The notes under the pieces were generated by a model. The model searched no databases and had not been told where the DNA came from. It saw only the letters and a program-made list of their open reading frames with translations. A DNA stretch of 64,000 bases. Origin: Styela clava. Its lineage: Eukaryota; Chordata; Ascidiacea; Stolidobranchia; Styelidae. Location: positions 15,893,383-15,957,382 of the forward strand of contig NC_135252.1 in assembly GCF_964204865.1 (NCBI RefSeq), written 5' to 3'. Position 1 is the first letter of the stretch. Every line of letters starts with the position of its first letter. This document shows positions 61,132 to 64,000 of the stretch, one piece after another. The translations under genes were made by a program, and so were the position numbers.

Positions 61132-63397
61132 ATGGAATACGAGTTATTGTTAGTCTCCTTATTGGTGTTATTCTTTGGACTTACAACAACGTCTGGATGT
61201 ATCGTTGAACGGGAAAATTCTTGCACCTGCGACCCTACAATGCGACAGGTGTCATGTACACGGTTGGGAGACTCTGTGGATGATGTGTTGCCACATTTAA
61301 TACCTGACGAAACTTGGCAATTGGTGATGAAACGCGTGTGGGTAGATGATGCGGTTGAACTTCGACCTCACAATTTTGTGACGCTGAAACAATTAAGATG
61401 GTTGGACTTTTCGTACAATCGGATTTCAGTGATACATCCCGAAACATTCAGGTAGATTAACTAATTGTAAACGTTTTAAGTATGTACCACATTAATTAAT
61501 TTCATGTGTCCAGACGAGGTGGGGGTCTAAGTTTTAAAATGCCTTCAATGTTTTTAAAAAGATCGACAGCAAATACGGCTGAATCACATTTAGCTGGGAT
61601 TTCACTCGTTTCAGTTCAAGTTTATAACCAAAATGACAAACGAATATTTTCGTCAAGTAACAATCTGAAAAAGCAATGCATATATACAAGAGACCGTTAT
61701 TTATGTATATATAATATATATATGTATATAATGTAAACTTATTTGCCTATATTACTTATATAAACGATATTTCGTCGCAGACTGCCAGCTCGACTACTCC
61801 ATACCTATATGGAAATTACCCCCATGTTGGTATTGTATGCGTTGATATAAATTTTCGCGATTCATTATTACACCCTGATACATCATTACATTAATGGACC
61901 GAACTGTTGGTAAAAGCGTATTAATCTATTTAAACGCAGAGGGTTGCTTCCTCTTTGTAACTAATGAATTGAATTTGAGCTCTAATGTACTGCTTCTTGT
62001 ACGTATATGGTGCCCGGTTGGTGAATCAAATTATCCCTGGGTCGATAAATAACGTATTAAATACTAAGCCCTATTTGAAGAAAAGAAATCTCGAACAAGG
62101 CTATGGGTCACAGTATTCATTTTATGCGTTTCCCCCATTTTTTGTCCAGAATTTGGGCAAGTATTAAGCGATCGCCTGGTCTATCATACTTAAAATTATC
62201 GAACTCGTGTATTTTATAAACATTGGGATAATTGTTTTTCCATTAGACTGCCACGACTGCTAAATAACATGTTTCCTGTATTTCCACAAGTGAGAAAATT
62301 ATTCGAGGAAGTTTGCGATTGCGAAAAATCGATTAGACATGGATTTCCCAATTTTTCGGTTGTAACATTTGACCAGACAAATTGTACTAGTAATGGTACT
62401 TGGGAAATGTACAAGGCGAAAACATTTTTGCTACTTCTATAATATCTGGCAGTACAACTTGTTTTTATACACTCAAATACCATAAATGCCAAACTTTATC
62501 CTTTGTCAACTTTCAGTAAACCTGCAAATTTTGCAACCTTTGTACGGGATTTCAAGTCAGGAAGATTTTAATCGTAAAAGTGCATTGGCGATAGTAGAAT
62601 TTCCAATAGTTTCTATTCTAAAAATAAGGCCCATCTAATAATAGAAGGGTTTTCATATCACTTTATCCAGAAAAATCACTAAGGTGTCATTCGCTTGTTT
62701 AAATCTACTTTTGAACTACACTTTACATAATAATGACTCTACATTTTATTTAGTACCCTAAGCGAATTTGAATTTTAAAACTTTTTTCTCACTTTCGTAT
62801 AAATAGTTGTATTTTAATCATGCTCGTGAAAATTTAAGCACATGAACATAAATCGAATCGTCAGTTGTTCTGTATTTCATATCAATCTTTTTTAGTTTAT
62901 ACTCTTGTGCGGAATTAACTAAAAAATACCAAATAAGAAGGTGCTGCTAGGAATTTAACAACGTTTTTTAAATTTGATGTGTTTGCATATTCACTCCTAA
63001 CAAGGCTTGATAAAGCAGATATTTATACGTCAAGCTTGGTAAGTTACAGTTCGAACCATTATTGCAATTTCAACAATGAAATTTTATTGAATGAAACGGG
63101 CAAAAACTGCGCAAAAAACGTTTATTTTATTTTCACTATCCTCTAAAACCGTATGAATCACAGTCTTTTTAATTTTATGTTATTCAGTGACATGAGGAGT
63201 CTATACTTCGTGAATTTATCTCACAACCGTTTGAGGCTGCTGGAATCGAATGCATTCAATGGAAATTTACCGGATTTATTGTCCTTAGACCTTTCTTATA
63301 ATCGATTGTTACTGCTGACGGAACGCAATTTCAAGGCTGTAAAGAATCTGAAATTCTTAGATCTCAGAAACAATCCAATTTTGTTCATATCAGGAGA
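61132..63397 (+). CDS. Secreted or membrane leucine-rich-repeat protein, 5' part
   Basis: Two exons are visible: 61132-61451 (donor CAG/GTAGAT) and 63188-63397 (acceptor TTATTCAG, donor GA/GTAAGT). They join at phase 2, and the second exon also ends at phase 2, so the gene continues past the window. The first exon gives a signal peptide (MEYELLLVSLLVLFFGLTTT), a cysteine-rich cap with CTCDPTMRQVSC that resembles an LRR N-terminal cap, and a first repeat LRWLDFSYNRISVIHPETF. The second exon adds LYFVNLSHNRLRLLESNAF, LLSLDLSYNRLLLLTERNF and LKFLDLRNNPILF, each on the 24-residue LxxLxLxxNxL pattern. An in-frame ATG at 61096 would add 12 residues before the signal peptide. The part seen cannot distinguish an ISLR-type Ig/LRR protein, an LRR receptor or an LRR GPCR. 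Confidence 0.85.
61452..63187 (+). other. First intron of the LRR gene
   Basis: GT-AG intron of about 1.7 kb. No exon-like open frame with LRR character is visible inside, and the two flanking LRRs join directly in register. I recognise no repeat. Confidence 0.7.
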
Positions 63398-64000
63398 GTA
63401 AGTATTGCTAGCTTGTTATTTATATATAGTTGGTATTCATTTAGTATATTGTAGAACTATGAGGTAATTTCAAAATCCATATCCGATCACTGATTACAAA
63501 ACTTTCAATGCTACATATAAGGTAGACGGTTATTAGGATTTCGGCATTTGTCACCCAATTTTCCTGTCATTGCTACACAATTTTCGATCACCAAAAGGGA
63601 ATTTTTAACTCAAAATTGCTAGTTATCACCGTTATAATGAGGTATATCATAGGGTTCACGTAGCCCACTGTGCCGAACATCTACTTTCTTGGAAGCGTTT
63701 TAAATGCTAAGGAAGGGTAGTACTTTCGCATATGAAAAAGAAAATGCAGAAAATTTAATCATATAAAATTGGGTACTATGCGCACAATAAATATTCTCAG
63801 AATCTCGATGTGAATGTATCTGCTATAAATGGGCATGATAATATTAGGATGATGCGCAGATGTCTGATTCTTGAAATTTATAATTAATTTTGCAGACGGA
63901 TTGCTCGTTAACCATGACATTAGTAATGATGCTTTGGGGAGAAAACGCGTAGCTAATGCTTGGAACATATGTTTCATTTGTCGTAAGACATATAGTATAG
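63398..64000 (+). other. Start of the second LRR-gene intron, to window edge
   Basis: Begins with GTAAGT. I see no further LRR exon before the end of the window. Confidence 0.6.

Overview
This is a eukaryotic, intron-rich, AT-rich animal window with no bacterial or viral gene organisation. It holds five protein-coding genes built from many small exons. Four are on the minus strand: a transmembrane semaphorin (about 1.7-24.6 kb), a lysyl oxidase (30.9-38.1 kb), an SRFBP1/BUD22 ribosome-biogenesis factor (39.5-45.1 kb) and a FAM219-like protein (49.8-53.6 kb). The fifth, on the plus strand, is a secreted or membrane LRR protein that starts at about 61.1 kb and runs off the right edge. The gene set, the roughly 13 kb semaphorin intron and the tRNA-derived SINEs point to an invertebrate deuterostome. 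A tunicate (ascidian) is my best guess, from general impression only. For the four complete genes I rebuilt the exon chain by hand from splice sites, reading phase and family similarity. Each chain closes without a frame break: 1207, 868, 485 and 154 residues. || Layout. 1-1714 is sequence 3' of the semaphorin and holds a dispersed repeat. 1715-24544 is the semaphorin: 21 coding exons encode signal peptide, Sema, PSI, Ig-like, transmembrane helix and a cytoplasmic tail of about 470 residues. Its first intron (11464-24441) is almost 13 kb and has no convincing gene. 24545-30922 is intergenic, with a degenerate tandem duplication, a SINE relic and a 440 bp fold-back element. 30923-38149 is the lysyl oxidase: a signal peptide, about 640 residues of Gly/Tyr/Ser/Gln-rich prodomain, then a catalytic domain with the copper site and both quinone-cofactor residues. 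39519-45086 is SRFBP1 in 11 exons. 45087-49763 is transposon-rich. 49764-53584 is FAM219-like in 5 exons. 53585-61131 is a second transposon-rich stretch, with a LINE fragment split by a hAT-type element. 61132-64000 is the LRR gene. || Main points. (1) The gene neighbourhood resembles linkage I recall from human: LOX next to SRFBP1 on 5q23, and LOXL1, SEMA7A, FAM219B and the LRR genes ISLR/ISLR2 together on 15q24. The window may therefore preserve a pre-duplication chordate cluster. (2) The lysyl oxidase joins an apparently active catalytic domain to a very long low-complexity Gly/Tyr/Gln prodomain, which suggests an extracellular matrix role. (3) Four non-autonomous hAT-type elements can be delimited with matching 8 bp target duplications. 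No CRISPR array, operon or rRNA gene is visible, and no tRNA gene I would call functional.
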